Positions 26,455 through 36,270 of a DNA stretch of 64,000 bases are shown piece by piece. Under the pieces are notes generated by a model, which saw nothing but the letters and a program-made list of their open reading frames with translations, made no database searches and was not told the origin of the DNA. Origin of the DNA: Sphaerotilus microaerophilus (GTDB taxonomy: Bacteria > Pseudomonadota > Gammaproteobacteria > Burkholderiales > Burkholderiaceae_C); NCBI RefSeq assembly GCF_023734135.1, contig NZ_AP025730.1:62001-126000 (forward strand). Reading direction: 5' to 3'. A program made the translations under genes and the position numbers. Each line of letters begins with the position of its first letter. The stretch's first letter is position 1.

Positions 26455-28188
26455 TCAGGCCGCGGCCTGCCAGCCGCGCGGCACGGCGCCCAGCAGCCGG
26501 CGCGTGTACTCCTCACGCGGCGCGGCCAGCAGGTCAGCCGCACCTGCGCGCTCGACCACCCGGCCGTCCTTCATCACCAGCACCTCGTCGGAGATGAAGC
26601 GCACCACGGCCAGGTCGTGGCTGATGAAGACGTAGGCCAGGCCCAGCTCGTCCTGCAGGTCGCGCAGCAGGTTGAGCACCTGCGCCTGCACCGACACGTC
26701 CAGCGCCGACACCGCCTCGTCCAGGATCAGCACCTGCGGCGACAGCGTCAGCGCCCGTGCGATGGCGATGCGCTGACGCTGGCCGCCGGAAAACTCGTGC
26801 GGGTACTTGCCGAAGGCCGTGGCGTCCAGCCCGACGCGCTGCAGCAGCGCCAGCGCACGCGCCTCGCGCTCGGCGTCGTCGGCGCCCACCGCGTGGATGC
26901 GCATCGGCTCCAGCAGCGTCTGGCCGATGGTGAAGCGCGGGTTCAACGAGGCATAGGGGTTCTGGAAGACGATCTGGATGCGCCGGCGCAGCGCCTGGCG
27001 TTCGGCGCCCTGCAGCGCCAGCAGGTCGCGGCCGTCGAAGATCACCTCTCCGCCGGTGGGCTCCTGCAGGCGCAGCAGCGTCAGGCCCATGGTCGTCTTG
27101 CCCGAGCCCGATTCGCCCACCACGCCCAGCGTGTGGCCGCGCCGCAGCTGGAAGCTGACGTCCTGCACCGCCTTGAACTCGCGCCGGCCGAACAGCCCCT
27201 GGCGCAGGAAGAAGGACTTGGCCAGCCCCCGCACCTCCAGCACCACCGGGGCGGTGGCATCGCGCGCATCCGGCGCTGTGGCGTCGGCGGCCGCTTCGCC
27301 TGCAGCCGCAGCCGCCTCGGCGGCGATGTGGTCGTCGATCACCGTCAGGCGACGCGGGTGGTGGTCCAGCCGCGGGCGGCAGGCCAGCAGCGCGCGGGTG
27401 TAGGCGTCCTGTGGCGCGGCGAAGATCTGCGCCACCGGGCCCTGCTCGCGCACCTGGCCGTGGCGCATCACCACCACCTGGTCGGCGATCTCCCCCACCA
27501 CGCCCAGGTCGTGGCTGATGAAGAGCATGCTCATGCGCCGCCGGTGCTTCAGGTCGGCCAGCAGCTCCAGGATCTGGCGCTGGATCGTCACGTCCAGCGC
27601 CGTCGTGGGCTCGTCGGCGATCAGCAGCTTGGGCTCGCAGGCCAGCGCCATTGCGATCATCACGCGCTGCTGCTGGCCGCCGGAGAGCTCGTGCGGGTAG
27701 GCGTCCAGCCGGCGGCGCGGCTCGGGCAGGCCGACTTCCTCCAGCAACGCCTCGGTGCGTGCACGCGCCGCCCGGCGCGACAGGCCCATGTGCAGCACCA
27801 GCGGCTCGGCGATCTGTGCCCCGATCGGGAACACCGGGTTGAGCGAGCCCATCGGGTCCTGGAACACGCAGGTGATCTCGCGCCCACGCAGGGCACGCAG
27901 CTCGGCCGCGCTCGCCTGCAGCAGGTCGCGGCCCTGGAAGACGACGCGCCCGCTCGGCTCGGCGTTGTCTGGCAGCAGGCGCGGGATGCTCATCGCGGTG
28001 ACGGTCTTGCCCGAGCCGGATTCGCCCACCAGCGCGACGGTGGTGTTCTCCGGCACGTCGAAGCTCACGCCCGTGCCATCTCGCCCCACCGCCAGGCTGC
28101 GCTGCAGCACGCCGGCCTCACGGCCCATGCGGAAGGCCACCTGCAGGTTCTCGACGCTCAGCAGCGGGGCTTGCACGTTGGCGCTCAT
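26455..28188 (-). CDS. yejF: Fused double-ATPase of a peptide ABC importer (YejF type)
   Basis: A 577-residue protein with two complete ABC ATPase domains. The first (about 1-270) has Walker [11 protein letters not shown], signature LSGGQQQR and [12 protein letters not shown]; the second (about 310-577) has [18 protein letters not shown] and [11 protein letters not shown]. Single-chain double ATPases with two integral subunits are the layout of YejABEF, which imports microcin C-like and other oligopeptides. The start overlaps the yejE stop as ATGA. An Ala/Asp-rich linker between the domains is the only unusual part. No yejA-like binding-protein gene is found upstream in this run. Confidence 0.93.
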   Translation of the reverse strand: MSANVQAPLLSVENLQVAFRMGREAGVLQRSLAVGRDGTGVSFDVPENTTVALVGESGSGKTVTAMSIPRLLPDNAEPSGRVVFQGRDLLQASAAELRALRGREITCVFQDPMGSLNPVFPIGAQIAEPLVLHMGLSRRAARARTEALLEEVGLPEPRRRLDAYPHELSGGQQQRVMIAMALACEPKLLIADEPTTALDVTIQRQILELLADLKHRRRMSMLFISHDLGVVGEIADQVVVMRHGQVREQGPVAQIFAAPQDAYTRALLACRPRLDHHPRRLTVIDDHIAAEAAAAAGEAAADATAPDARDATAPVVLEVRGLAKSFFLRQGLFGRREFKAVQDVSFQLRRGHTLGVVGESGSGKTTMGLTLLRLQEPTGGEVIFDGRDLLALQGAERQALRRRIQIVFQNPYASLNPRFTIGQTLLEPMRIHAVGADDAEREARALALLQRVGLDATAFGKYPHEFSGGQRQRIAIARALTLSPQVLILDEAVSALDVSVQAQVLNLLRDLQDELGLAYVFISHDLAVVRFISDEVLVMKDGRVVERAGAADLLAAPREEYTRRLLGAVPRGWQAAA

Positions 28189-29246
28189 TCCAGGCCCCTC
28201 AGCTTCGGGTCGAGCGCATCGCGCAGCGCATCGGTCATCAACGAGAAGGCGGTCACGAAAACCGCCATGAAGCCGGTGGCCGCCACCAGCTGCCACCAAT
28301 GCCCCAGGATGAGTTCGCTCTGGGCCTCGGCCAGCATCGTGCCCCAGCTGACCTGGTCGACGCTCACGCCCAGCCCCAGGTAGGACAGGATCACCTCGTA
28401 CTTGATGAAGCTGACCACGTGGATGGACAGCTGCACCAGCACCACGTGGCTGGCGTTGGGCAGGATGTGGCGGAACATGCGCGACCACACGCTGGCGCCG
28501 ATCGCCTCGGCCGAGCGCACGTACTCGCGCACCGCGTGCTTCATGAACTCGGCGCGCACCAGGCGGTAGATCCCGGTCCAGCCGGTCAGCCCGAGGATCA
28601 GCACCACGCTGCCCACGCCGCGGCCGGTCACCGCCGCGAAGGCGAAGATCAGCAGGATGCTCGGGATCGAGGTGAAGACGTTGTAGAGCCACTCCAGCGC
28701 GTCGCCCACCTTGCCGCCGAAGAAGCCCGAGAAGGCGCCCAGCACCGTGCCGATCAGCGTGGCGAAGAGGGCGCCCAGCACGCCGACCTGGATCGACACC
28801 TGCGAGCCCTGGATGGCCTTGTCCAGCACGTCGCGGCCCAGCCGGTCGGCGCCGAAGGGCAGCGTGGCCAGGCGTGGCGCCTCGGTGGTCTGCAGCTGGG
28901 CGGCGCGCGCAGCCCACTCGGCGTAGCGGGGGGCGAGCGGGTCGACATCGCTCAGGTCGACCATCGGCGCCTGCGCCGTGCTGGCCGCCGCGCTGGGGCC
29001 GGCGGTTTTCGCGGCCGCGCCGACGAAGTGCGGCGGCGCGTAGGACAGGCCCTTCTCGGCCTGCCAGTCGGCCGCCACGCCGCCGGCCGCCACCGCCAGG
29101 ATCAGCCCCAGGTACAGCGCCACGATGGCCAGGCAGGTCATGCCCACGCGGTCGCGCCGGTAGCGCGCCCAGGCCGCCCGCCAGACGCCCTGGCTGCGGG
29201 CGGACATTCCCGTAGCCGGGCTCGAAGCAGTCATGGCGGCGCTCAT
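28185..29246 (-). CDS. yejE: Peptide ABC importer permease (YejE type)
   Basis: A 353-residue inner-membrane permease of the binding-protein-dependent family, OppC/DppC-like. The N-terminal helix WRAAWARYRRDRVGMTCLAIVALYLGLIL and the signature EAIGASVWSRMFRHILPNA mark it, and it contains LATLPFGADRLGRDVLDKAI. A segment of about 45 residues between the first helix and that motif is longer than in plain OppC, as in YejE. It overlaps yejB and yejF by four bases each. The EAA-type loop should contact YejF. Confidence 0.92.
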   Translation of the reverse strand: MSAAMTASSPATGMSARSQGVWRAAWARYRRDRVGMTCLAIVALYLGLILAVAAGGVAADWQAEKGLSYAPPHFVGAAAKTAGPSAAASTAQAPMVDLSDVDPLAPRYAEWAARAAQLQTTEAPRLATLPFGADRLGRDVLDKAIQGSQVSIQVGVLGALFATLIGTVLGAFSGFFGGKVGDALEWLYNVFTSIPSILLIFAFAAVTGRGVGSVVLILGLTGWTGIYRLVRAEFMKHAVREYVRSAEAIGASVWSRMFRHILPNASHVVLVQLSIHVVSFIKYEVILSYLGLGVSVDQVSWGTMLAEAQSELILGHWWQLVAATGFMAVFVTAFSLMTDALRDALDPKLRGLE

Positions 29247-30181
29247 TTGAGGACCACCCGCGGATCGACCAGCTTGTAGAGCAGGTCGGTGAGCAGATTG
29301 ACGAGCATCGTGATCATCGCCAGGTAGATGGTCACCGCCTGGATGACCGGGTAGTCGCTGCGGTTGACCGCCAGCAGCACCTCGCGGCCGATGCCGGGGA
29401 TGGAGAAGAACACCTCGATCAGGAAGCTGCCCACGAAGATGCCCGGCAGCTGCACGCCGATGTTGGTGAGGATGGGGATCAGCGCATTGCGCAGCACGTG
29501 CTTGAGCAGGATGGCGCGCTCGGTCAGCCCCTTGGCGCGGGCGGTGCGCACATAGTCCTGGCCGATCTCGTCCAGGAAGAAGCTGCGGTACAGGCGCGTC
29601 TGCGGCGACACGCCCACCATCACCGCCAGCAGGATCGGCAGCGGCGCGTAGGTGGTCAGGTTGGTCCAGAAGCTGGCCGTCCAGCCCTGCACCGGGAACC
29701 AGCCGAGCTGGAAGGCGAACAGCCACTGGCCGACGATGACGTAGACCAGGAAGCTGATCGACAGCGCCACGGTGGTGACCACCATGATCGCCCGGTCGGT
29801 CAGCGAGCCGCGCACCGCCGCCACCGCCAGCGCAAAGGGGATGGCCAGCAGCGCATCCAGGATCAGGATGGGCACCATCACCGTCAGCGTGGCCGGCAGG
29901 CGGCTGCCGAACAGGCTGGACACCGCCTCCTGCGTGGCCCAGGACCGGCCCCAGTCGAAGCTGACGATCTGCTTGAGGAAGATGCCCAGCTGCTCCCAGA
30001 CCGGCCGGTTCAGGCCGAGCTGCTCACGGATCTGCTCGATCTGCTGGCTGGTGGCGTTCAGGCCGCCGAGGATCTCGGCCGGGTCCCCGCCGAAGGCCTT
30101 GAAGAGGAAGAAGACCAGCAGCACCACCCCGAGCAGGGTCGGCACCATCTGCCAGAGGCGGCGGATCAAATAGGCGAGCAT
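29243..30181 (-). CDS. yejB: Peptide ABC importer permease (YejB type)
   Basis: A 312-residue permease of the OppB/DppB family with about six helices. MLAYLIRRLWQMVPTLLGVV is the typical first helix. DYVRTARAKGLTERAILLKHVLRNALIP is the conserved EAA loop, and FFSIPGIGREVLLAVNRSDYP follows. It heads the yejBEF run and overlaps yejE at the stop. The GGDEF-EAL gene upstream is 60 bases away in the same direction and may share a transcript. The substrate is inferred only from the operon type. Confidence 0.92.
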   Translation of the reverse strand: MLAYLIRRLWQMVPTLLGVVLLVFFLFKAFGGDPAEILGGLNATSQQIEQIREQLGLNRPVWEQLGIFLKQIVSFDWGRSWATQEAVSSLFGSRLPATLTVMVPILILDALLAIPFALAVAAVRGSLTDRAIMVVTTVALSISFLVYVIVGQWLFAFQLGWFPVQGWTASFWTNLTTYAPLPILLAVMVGVSPQTRLYRSFFLDEIGQDYVRTARAKGLTERAILLKHVLRNALIPILTNIGVQLPGIFVGSFLIEVFFSIPGIGREVLLAVNRSDYPVIQAVTIYLAMITMLVNLLTDLLYKLVDPRVVLK

Positions 30182-30241
30182 GGACCGGGAGTCTAGCGAG
30201 GCCGCCCGGCCGCGCCATCCTGGCCGGCCCGGGGAGCCGGC

Positions 30242-32608
30242 TCAGGCGGGCAGCGCGGTGGCTTCGCGGGCTTCGCCGGCCACGTTACCGCCCCGCACCG
30301 ATGGGCCCAGCACGGCCGCCTGCAGGCGCTCGAACTCCGCGCGCGGCACGGGCCGGCCGTACAGCCAACCCTGCGCCAGGTGGCAGCCCATCTGGCGCAG
30401 CGCCGCGGCCTGGTCGGCATCCTCCACCCCCTCGGCCACCAGCTCCAGGCCCAGGCTGTGGCCCATGCCCACCACCGCACGGACGATGCCGGCACGGGCG
30501 GGCTGCGTCGCCACCTCGTTGACGAAGGAGCGGTCGATCTTCAGCGTGGTGATCGGGAAGCGGGTCAGGTAGCCCAGCGCCGAATAGCCGGTACCGAAGT
30601 CATCGATCGCCAGCGTGAAGCCCAGCTGGCGCAGCTCGGCCAGGATCGCCGCCACCTGGCCGCGCGAGTCGATCAGCAGGCTCTCGGTCATCTCCAGCTC
30701 GATCCACTCCGGCCGGCAGCCGCTGTCGTGCAGCACGGCGCGCACCATGCCGACGAAGTGCGGCGACCAGAACTGCCGCGGCGACAGGTTCACCGCGATC
30801 TTCAGGGCAGCCGCACCCGGTGGCTGGTGCGCGTTCCAGGCCACCGCGGTCTCGCAGGCGGTGCGCAGCACCCACTCGCCGATCGGCACGATCAGGCCGG
30901 TGTCCTCGGCCACCGGGATGAAACGGTCCGGCGGCACCAGCGCACCGCCGCCACGCCGCCAGCGCAGCAGCGCTTCGGCGCCCACCACCCCGCCGTCGCT
31001 CACGCGCACCTTGGGCTGGTAGTGCAGTTCCAGCTCGTTGCGCTCGATCGCGCGGCGCAGGTCACCGTCCAGCCGCACCCGCTCACGCGCCCGGGCACTC
31101 TGCTCGGCGTTGTGGAACTGGTAGCCCGAGCGCCCGCGCGACTTGGCATCGAACATGGCCACATCGGCACAGCGCATCAGCGAGTCCGCATCGGTGGCAT
31201 CGCCCGGGTACATCGCGATGCCGACGCTGCAGGACACGTACAGCTCCAGCTCGCCCAGCCGGAAGGGCCGGCCCAGCGCGGCGATCAGCCGCTCGGCGAC
31301 GGTCGCGGCCATCGCACTGCTCTCCAACACCGGCAGCACGATGGCGAACTCGTCGCCGCCCAGGCGCGCCAGCCCGTCGCCCTGGCGCAGGCCGGCCTTC
31401 AGCCGCGTGGCGGCCTCCACCAGCAGGCGGTCGCCGGCGTCGTGGCCCAGCGTGTCGTTGACCGACTTGAAATGGTCCAGGTCCAGCACGAGCAGCGCCA
31501 GCCTGCCCTGGCAGGTGGCCACCGCCGAAGCCAGCGACGCCTGGAAGGCCGCCCGGTTGGCCAGCCCGGTCAGCGGGTCGCCGTAGGCCAGATCGCGCAG
31601 CTCGTGCTGCACCGCCACCTGCCTCGTCACGTCCTGCACCGTCGTCATCACGCGCACGGCGCGGCCGTCATCGCTGTACTCGGCGCGCTGCACCGCCTGC
31701 ACATGGAACTCGCCACGGACCGACACCACCCGGGCGTCGTAGCGCAGCTCGGCCTGCTGCTGCGTGAGCGAGTCGCGGATCAGCTCGGTGACCCGCTCGC
31801 GGTCCTCCGCCGCCAGCGCCTGCGTGATGTCGCGCGGCGAAACCACTTTCCCCGCCGGCACGCCCAGCATGCGACAGGCCTGGGCCGACACCGTGACATG
31901 CCCGCCCTGCACGTCCCACACGAAGTGCCCGACCAGGGCCATCCGCTCGGCGTCCTGCAGGTGGGCCAGCACCTGCTCGCGCTCCTGGGCCGTGCTGTGC
32001 AGGCTGCGGATCAGCCCCTGCACCGTGCGCGGCAGCGAGAAATTCACCGTCACGATGAACATCAGGCAGCAGAACGCCAGGAAGGCATGCAGGCCATCCC
32101 CCCAGCTGAGCAGCCCGACGATCGCCGGCGCCAACGTCAGGATGCCGAACACCGGGACCACCACCGGCAACGCACCGACCAGGGACGCGCTGCCCGCCAC
32201 CATCACCAAGGCCGTGACCAGCACGGCCATCTGGTGGATCGGTTCGGGCAGCACACCGACCAGCGCGCTGAAGCTGCCCCAGGCGGCGCCCTGGACCGCC
32301 GTGGCGCCCCAGGCCAGGTGCTGCCAGGCCAGCAGACCGAAGCGCTGCCGCGCGCCGTGCCGATACACCCATACCGCGGCCAGCCGAAGGGCAAAGAGCA
32401 GCTCGACCGCCGGCAGCCACACCTTCACGTACAACGGCGGCAGGTGCGGCAGCAGTGCAAACACCACCAGCGCAGCGCCAAAGGCGCCCGCCAGCAGGGT
32501 GACGGTGGACGCACCGTAGTAGGCATCCATCATGGCCTGCCTCTCGCTGACCAGGGGTCGAGGCGCAACGGTAGCGATTGGCGGTGAAGAGGGCTGGCTA
32601 CTGCTCAT
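30242..32608 (-). CDS. Membrane GGDEF-EAL c-di-GMP protein with PAS domain
   Basis: A 788-residue protein with an N-terminal membrane sensor of about six helices (30-215), a PAS-like region (about 225-360), a GGDEF domain and an EAL domain. LARLGGDEFAIV keeps the diguanylate cyclase active site, and RQGD five residues before it is a feedback I-site. The EAL part keeps GAEALLRW, EMTESLL, DDFGTGYSAL and KIDRSFV, so both domains may be active. I use ATG 32608 because ERQAMMDAYYGAS looks like part of the family start; ATG 32533 has a better ribosome-binding site (GAGAGG) but would clip it. Which domain dominates in the cell is unknown. Confidence 0.9.
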   Translation of the reverse strand: MSSSQPSSPPIATVAPRPLVSERQAMMDAYYGASTVTLLAGAFGAALVVFALLPHLPPLYVKVWLPAVELLFALRLAAVWVYRHGARQRFGLLAWQHLAWGATAVQGAAWGSFSALVGVLPEPIHQMAVLVTALVMVAGSASLVGALPVVVPVFGILTLAPAIVGLLSWGDGLHAFLAFCCLMFIVTVNFSLPRTVQGLIRSLHSTAQEREQVLAHLQDAERMALVGHFVWDVQGGHVTVSAQACRMLGVPAGKVVSPRDITQALAAEDRERVTELIRDSLTQQQAELRYDARVVSVRGEFHVQAVQRAEYSDDGRAVRVMTTVQDVTRQVAVQHELRDLAYGDPLTGLANRAAFQASLASAVATCQGRLALLVLDLDHFKSVNDTLGHDAGDRLLVEAATRLKAGLRQGDGLARLGGDEFAIVLPVLESSAMAATVAERLIAALGRPFRLGELELYVSCSVGIAMYPGDATDADSLMRCADVAMFDAKSRGRSGYQFHNAEQSARARERVRLDGDLRRAIERNELELHYQPKVRVSDGGVVGAEALLRWRRGGGALVPPDRFIPVAEDTGLIVPIGEWVLRTACETAVAWNAHQPPGAAALKIAVNLSPRQFWSPHFVGMVRAVLHDSGCRPEWIELEMTESLLIDSRGQVAAILAELRQLGFTLAIDDFGTGYSALGYLTRFPITTLKIDRSFVNEVATQPARAGIVRAVVGMGHSLGLELVAEGVEDADQAAALRQMGCHLAQGWLYGRPVPRAEFERLQAAVLGPSVRGGNVAGEAREATALPA

Positions 32609-32779
32609 GGGAGGTACCGATACGCCGGCCCTCGCCACCCCGCCTCTGGCGGAGCGACACATGCCGTCCGCAGGAACATCGGCAGCCCGGGTCACGGGTA
32701 CAGGCAGCCACGCCCACCCGACCGTGAACCCTGTCACGCCATCCAGGGGAACGGCCCCCCCGCCCGGCCAACCCACCAG

Positions 32780-33559
32780 TCAGCCGGCGCGTCCCGCTCC
32801 AGCCAACGGGCAGCGCCGGCCGTTCTCGAAGACCAGCAGCTCGCCGGGCGCCATCGCCGTCCAGGCCTCGTTGCAGGTCAGCGGTTCAGTCACCACCACC
32901 GCCACGCGATCGTCCGGCGTGGTGTGGGCGGCAAAGTCCACCGTCAGGTCCTCGTCCTGCAGCTGCGCGGTGTCAAAGGGGTGGGCTCGCTCGATGTAAT
33001 GCAGCTTGGTGCTGCAGTGCACCCACAGCGCCTCGCCGTTGCTGAGCAGGAAGTTGAAGGTGCCGTGCCTGGCCACCGGCGGCACCAGTTCGGCCAGCGT
33101 CTGCGTCAGGTGCGCCACGCTGGGCACGCCGGCATGGCACTTCGAGATCTCCTGCATCAGCCAGCAGAAGGCGCGTTCGCTGTCGGTGTCGCCGACTGGG
33201 CGGAAGGCCGCATGCAGCTTGGGCTGGAAGTCCACCAGGTTGCCGTTGTGCGCGAACACCCAGTAGCGCCCCCACAGCTCGCGCATGAAGGGGTGCGTGT
33301 TCTCCAGCGCCACCCGTCCCTGCGTGGCCTTGCGGATGTGGGCAATGATGTGGCGGCTGTGGATCGGGTAGCGCCGGATCATCTCCGCCACCGGCGAGGT
33401 GGTGGCGCTCTGGTGATCCACGAACAACCGCACCCCCGGCCCTTCGAAGAAGGCGATGCCGAAGCCATCGCGGTGCTCCTCGGCGCGGTGGGCGAAGCCG
33501 GTGAAGCTGAACACCAGGTCGGTGGGGGTGTTGGCATTGAGGCCGAGCAGCTGGCACAT
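32780..33559 (-). CDS. Class II glutamine amidotransferase, YafJ-like
   Basis: A 259-residue Ntn-type amidotransferase domain. The N terminus MCQLLGLN leaves Cys2 as the catalytic nucleophile after methionine removal; THPFMRELWGRYWVFAHNGNL, GDTDSERAFCWLMQEI and THPF-type features are those of the glutaminase fold. Free-standing proteins like YafJ/YhdW hydrolyse gamma-glutamyl amides, but their partner is not defined. ATG 33559 is set by the Met-Cys start. It is divergent from a zinc metallopeptidase gene with 111 bases between. Confidence 0.88.
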   Translation of the reverse strand: MCQLLGLNANTPTDLVFSFTGFAHRAEEHRDGFGIAFFEGPGVRLFVDHQSATTSPVAEMIRRYPIHSRHIIAHIRKATQGRVALENTHPFMRELWGRYWVFAHNGNLVDFQPKLHAAFRPVGDTDSERAFCWLMQEISKCHAGVPSVAHLTQTLAELVPPVARHGTFNFLLSNGEALWVHCSTKLHYIERAHPFDTAQLQDEDLTVDFAAHTTPDDRVAVVVTEPLTCNEAWTAMAPGELLVFENGRRCPLAGAGRAG

Positions 33560-33670
33560 GGCGTGAGTGTGCCGCATCCGCCCGTCGGGCCCTCGCCCAC
33601 AATGCGGCCTGCCTGCATGCCTGCCAGCCCGCGCGCCCAGCGCGACACCACCTGCCCGCCCCTGCCCCCG

Positions 33671-34891
33671 ATGGACACCACGGCCCTCCTCACCCGCCTC
33701 GGCGAACACCTCGCCCGGGCCTGGCAGACCCCGGTGCACCCCACCCGAGCCACCCGTGCCACCGTGCCAGCCAGCCTCCCGGCCTGGCGCTGCGTCTGCG
33801 GGCGGCGGATCTACTTCCGCAATGACCGCTGTCTGGCCTGCGGGCGGGCGCTGGGCTTCGACCCGCTGGCCGGCGCCATGCTCGCCCTGGCGCCGGCCGA
33901 GCCGCTGCCCGGCGAGCCCGCCCCGACCTGGCACGACGCCCGGCCCGACCATGCCGCGGCCACCTACCTGCGCTGCGCCAACGCCACCAGCCCGGCGGCC
34001 TGCAACTGGCTCGTGCCCACCAGCGAGCGCAATGACGCCGGGCAGCGCCCGCTGTACTGCCGCGCCTGCCGGCTCAACCGCACCATCCCGGACCTGGGCC
34101 GCGCCGGCCAGGCCGACGCCTGGGCCCGCATCGAGGCCGCCAAGCGCCGCCTGATCGCCCAGCTGCTCGCACTGGGGCTGCCCGTGGCCTCCCGGCTGCC
34201 GGGCGCGGGCGGCGAAGACCCCCAGCGCGGCCTCGCCTTCGACTTCCTCGCTGAATCACCGGGCGGCGCCGAGGTGCTCACCGGCCACGCCAACGGCCTC
34301 ATCACCCTCGACCTGGAGGAGGCCGACGACGCTGCCCGTGAACGCCTGCGCGCCCAGCTGCACGAGCCCTACCGCACCCTGCTCGGCCACCTGCGCCACG
34401 AGGTCGGCCACTACTACTGGGACCGGCTGGTGGCCGGCAGCGCCTGGCAGGAGCCCTTCCGGCAGCTCTTCGGCGATGAGCGCGCCGACTACCGCAGCGC
34501 CCTGCAGCAGCACTATGCCGAGGGCCCCCGGCCCGATTGGGCGCAGTGGCACGTCAGCGCCTACGCCGCCAGCCACCCCTGGGAGGACTGGGCCGAAACC
34601 TGGGCCCACTACCTGCATCTGCACGACACGCTGGAAACCGCGCGCCGCTTCGACCTCGATGCCGAGGACATCGAGATGGAAATCCAGCCCTACGGCGAGG
34701 ACGCCCTCACCGCCCCCGACCCGGCCTTCCTCGCCGCCGTGAACGCCTGGGCCGAACTCACCGCGCTGCTCAACGAACTCTCGCGCAGCATGGGCCAGAG
34801 CGACTTCTACCCCTTCACGCCCAGCGCCGCCGCGGTGCGCAAGCTGCACTTCGTGCACCGGGTGGTGAGTGCAGCAGCAACCGCCGGCTGA
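33671..34891 (+). CDS. Zinc-ribbon plus HExxH metallopeptidase (COG4307/DUF2248 type)
   Basis: A 406-residue protein of a family often labelled putative zinc-binding peptidase. The first 80 residues carry C-V-C-G and C-L-A-C-G, a zinc ribbon; a second cysteine cluster (residues 100-140) has RCANATSPAACNW and CRAC. The peptidase-like helix is LRHEVGHYYWDRL, an HExxH motif, with a downstream glutamate in EDWAETWAHYLHLHD as a probable third ligand. There is no signal peptide, so it should work in the cytoplasm. The nearby amidotransferase is divergent; nothing shows they act together. Substrate unknown. Confidence 0.85.
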   Translation: MDTTALLTRLGEHLARAWQTPVHPTRATRATVPASLPAWRCVCGRRIYFRNDRCLACGRALGFDPLAGAMLALAPAEPLPGEPAPTWHDARPDHAAATYLRCANATSPAACNWLVPTSERNDAGQRPLYCRACRLNRTIPDLGRAGQADAWARIEAAKRRLIAQLLALGLPVASRLPGAGGEDPQRGLAFDFLAESPGGAEVLTGHANGLITLDLEEADDAARERLRAQLHEPYRTLLGHLRHEVGHYYWDRLVAGSAWQEPFRQLFGDERADYRSALQQHYAEGPRPDWAQWHVSAYAASHPWEDWAETWAHYLHLHDTLETARRFDLDAEDIEMEIQPYGEDALTAPDPAFLAAVNAWAELTALLNELSRSMGQSDFYPFTPSAAAVRKLHFVHRVVSAAATAG

Positions 34892-34916
34892 CGCGCCCCT
34901 CTGACCGGCCCCTGCC

Positions 34917-35468
34917 TCACACCCGCAGGCCGAACAGCCCGATGTGGACCGCCCGGTTGAGCCAGCAACGCAGCCGGGGCACCTCCCGCCGCAACAGGGG
35001 CAGCTGTGGCGTCCCCTGGGCACCGGTGGGCAGCCGCTTGTGCAGCACGAACACCGGATCGCCCGTGCGCGGGTGCCGGCTCTCCCCGGTCACGGCATAG
35101 CCGAAGCGCCGGTACATCGCCAGTGCCTGCGCGTTGTCCTGCCGGCAACGCAGCCCCACTCGGGCCAGCCCCATTCCCGCGGCCCGCGCCTCCACCTGCT
35201 GCAGGAGCAGCGAGCCCAGGCCGCGGCGCCGCTGGTCGCCATCCACCGCGATCATCGTCAGCCACAGCTCACCTGACCCGGGTTCACGCTGCACGAACGA
35301 CAACCCCAGCACGCGGCGCCCTTCACGCAGCACATGGAAGCCGTTGGAGTGGTGGCAGAGGTAGTAGCGCAGCGTGCGCGCCTGCAGGTCCGGCAGGCTG
35401 CGCAGCGCCAGCGCCGCCACCTGGGGCCAGTCGCGGTAGCGCAGCGGTTGTGGGTTTGGAAAGGGCAT
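34917..35468 (-). CDS. GNAT-family N-acetyltransferase
   Basis: A 183-residue GNAT enzyme using acetyl-CoA. The fold is visible from YRDWPQVAALALRSL, with acetyl-CoA motif VDGDQRRRGLGSLLLQQVE and the C-terminal AQALAMYRRFGYAVTGESR. The acceptor cannot be read. A tail of about 40 residues after the fold is basic and Leu/Arg rich. I use the ATG at 35468, since the frame upstream is repetitive and rich in Arg. It is convergent with the zinc peptidase gene, 25 bases apart, and divergent from another GNAT gene. Confidence 0.85.
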   Translation of the reverse strand: MPFPNPQPLRYRDWPQVAALALRSLPDLQARTLRYYLCHHSNGFHVLREGRRVLGLSFVQREPGSGELWLTMIAVDGDQRRRGLGSLLLQQVEARAAGMGLARVGLRCRQDNAQALAMYRRFGYAVTGESRHPRTGDPVFVLHKRLPTGAQGTPQLPLLRREVPRLRCWLNRAVHIGLFGLRV

Positions 35469-35634
35469 CGGCAGCAGCCCCGGCAGGGCACCGGGTGAAG
35501 GAACCTGAGCCAGCCTATGCGGCACACCTGAGGGTGCACTGAAGCGGCGGCCCCCTGGTTGCGGGCTATGCTTCGTCGGCCCACCTCCTGCGCAGCCCCG
35601 GCGGTCCGTTGCCCGTTGACCACCCCTCCCAGCC

Positions 35635-36267
35635 ATGTCGCCTTCCCCGCTGACAGTCACGGTCCACCAAGGCGCCCTGCCGGCCGGGCCCGCCTCACTG
35701 CCCGTACCGACCGACCTGCCACCCATCGACCGCATCGACAGCCCGCGGCTGACCCTCGTGCCCGCCAGCGCCGGGCACCTGGCCGACCTGCTGGTGGTCA
35801 ACGGCGACGACACCGTCACCCGCTGGCTGCCCTACGCCACCTGGCAGACCCTGGACGACGCCCGCGCCTGGCTGGCGCGCGTCGAGGCGCTGGTCGCCGC
35901 CGGCAGCACCCGGCAGCTGGTGCTGCAGCACCGCGACCACGGTGGCGTCATCGGCGCGCTGCTCTTCCACCGTTACGAGGCCGCCAGCCGCCGCGCCGAA
36001 ATCGGCTACGTGCTCGGCCGCGCCCACTGGCACCAGGGCCTGATGCGCGAGGCCGTCGCCGCGGCCTGCAGCCACGCCTTCACGGCGCTCGGCCTGCGCC
36101 GCATCGAGGCCGAGGTGAACCCCGACAACGTGGCTTCCTGCCGGCTGCTGGAGGGGCTCGGCTTTCAGCTGGAAGGGCGGCTGCGGCAGCGCTGGACGGC
36201 GAAGGGGAACACGTACGACACCTGCCTGTATGGGGTGTTGGGGCAGGAGTGGAGCGCGACCGGCTGA
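35635..36267 (+). CDS. GNAT acetyltransferase, RimJ/RimL-like
   Basis: A 210-residue protein of the RimJ/RimL subgroup: IDSPRLTLVPASAGHLADLL at the start, RRAEIGYVLGRAHWHQGLMREAV for acetyl-CoA binding, and IEAEVNPDNVASCRLLEGLGFQLEGRLRQRW at the end. Members acetylate N-terminal alanine or other amines on small molecules. The target here is unknown. The first 30 residues before the fold are Pro/Ala rich. It is convergent with the ribosome-interface-like gene, three bases apart. Confidence 0.87.
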   Translation: MSPSPLTVTVHQGALPAGPASLPVPTDLPPIDRIDSPRLTLVPASAGHLADLLVVNGDDTVTRWLPYATWQTLDDARAWLARVEALVAAGSTRQLVLQHRDHGGVIGALLFHRYEAASRRAEIGYVLGRAHWHQGLMREAVAAACSHAFTALGLRRIEAEVNPDNVASCRLLEGLGFQLEGRLRQRWTAKGNTYDTCLYGVLGQEWSATG

Positions 36268-36270
36268 TCC

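Noticed and set aside
32609-32779. The 56-residue extension upstream of the GGDEF-EAL gene
   Set aside because: It is open by composition and lacks hydrophobic or domain sequence; the protein is better started at 32608 or 32533.
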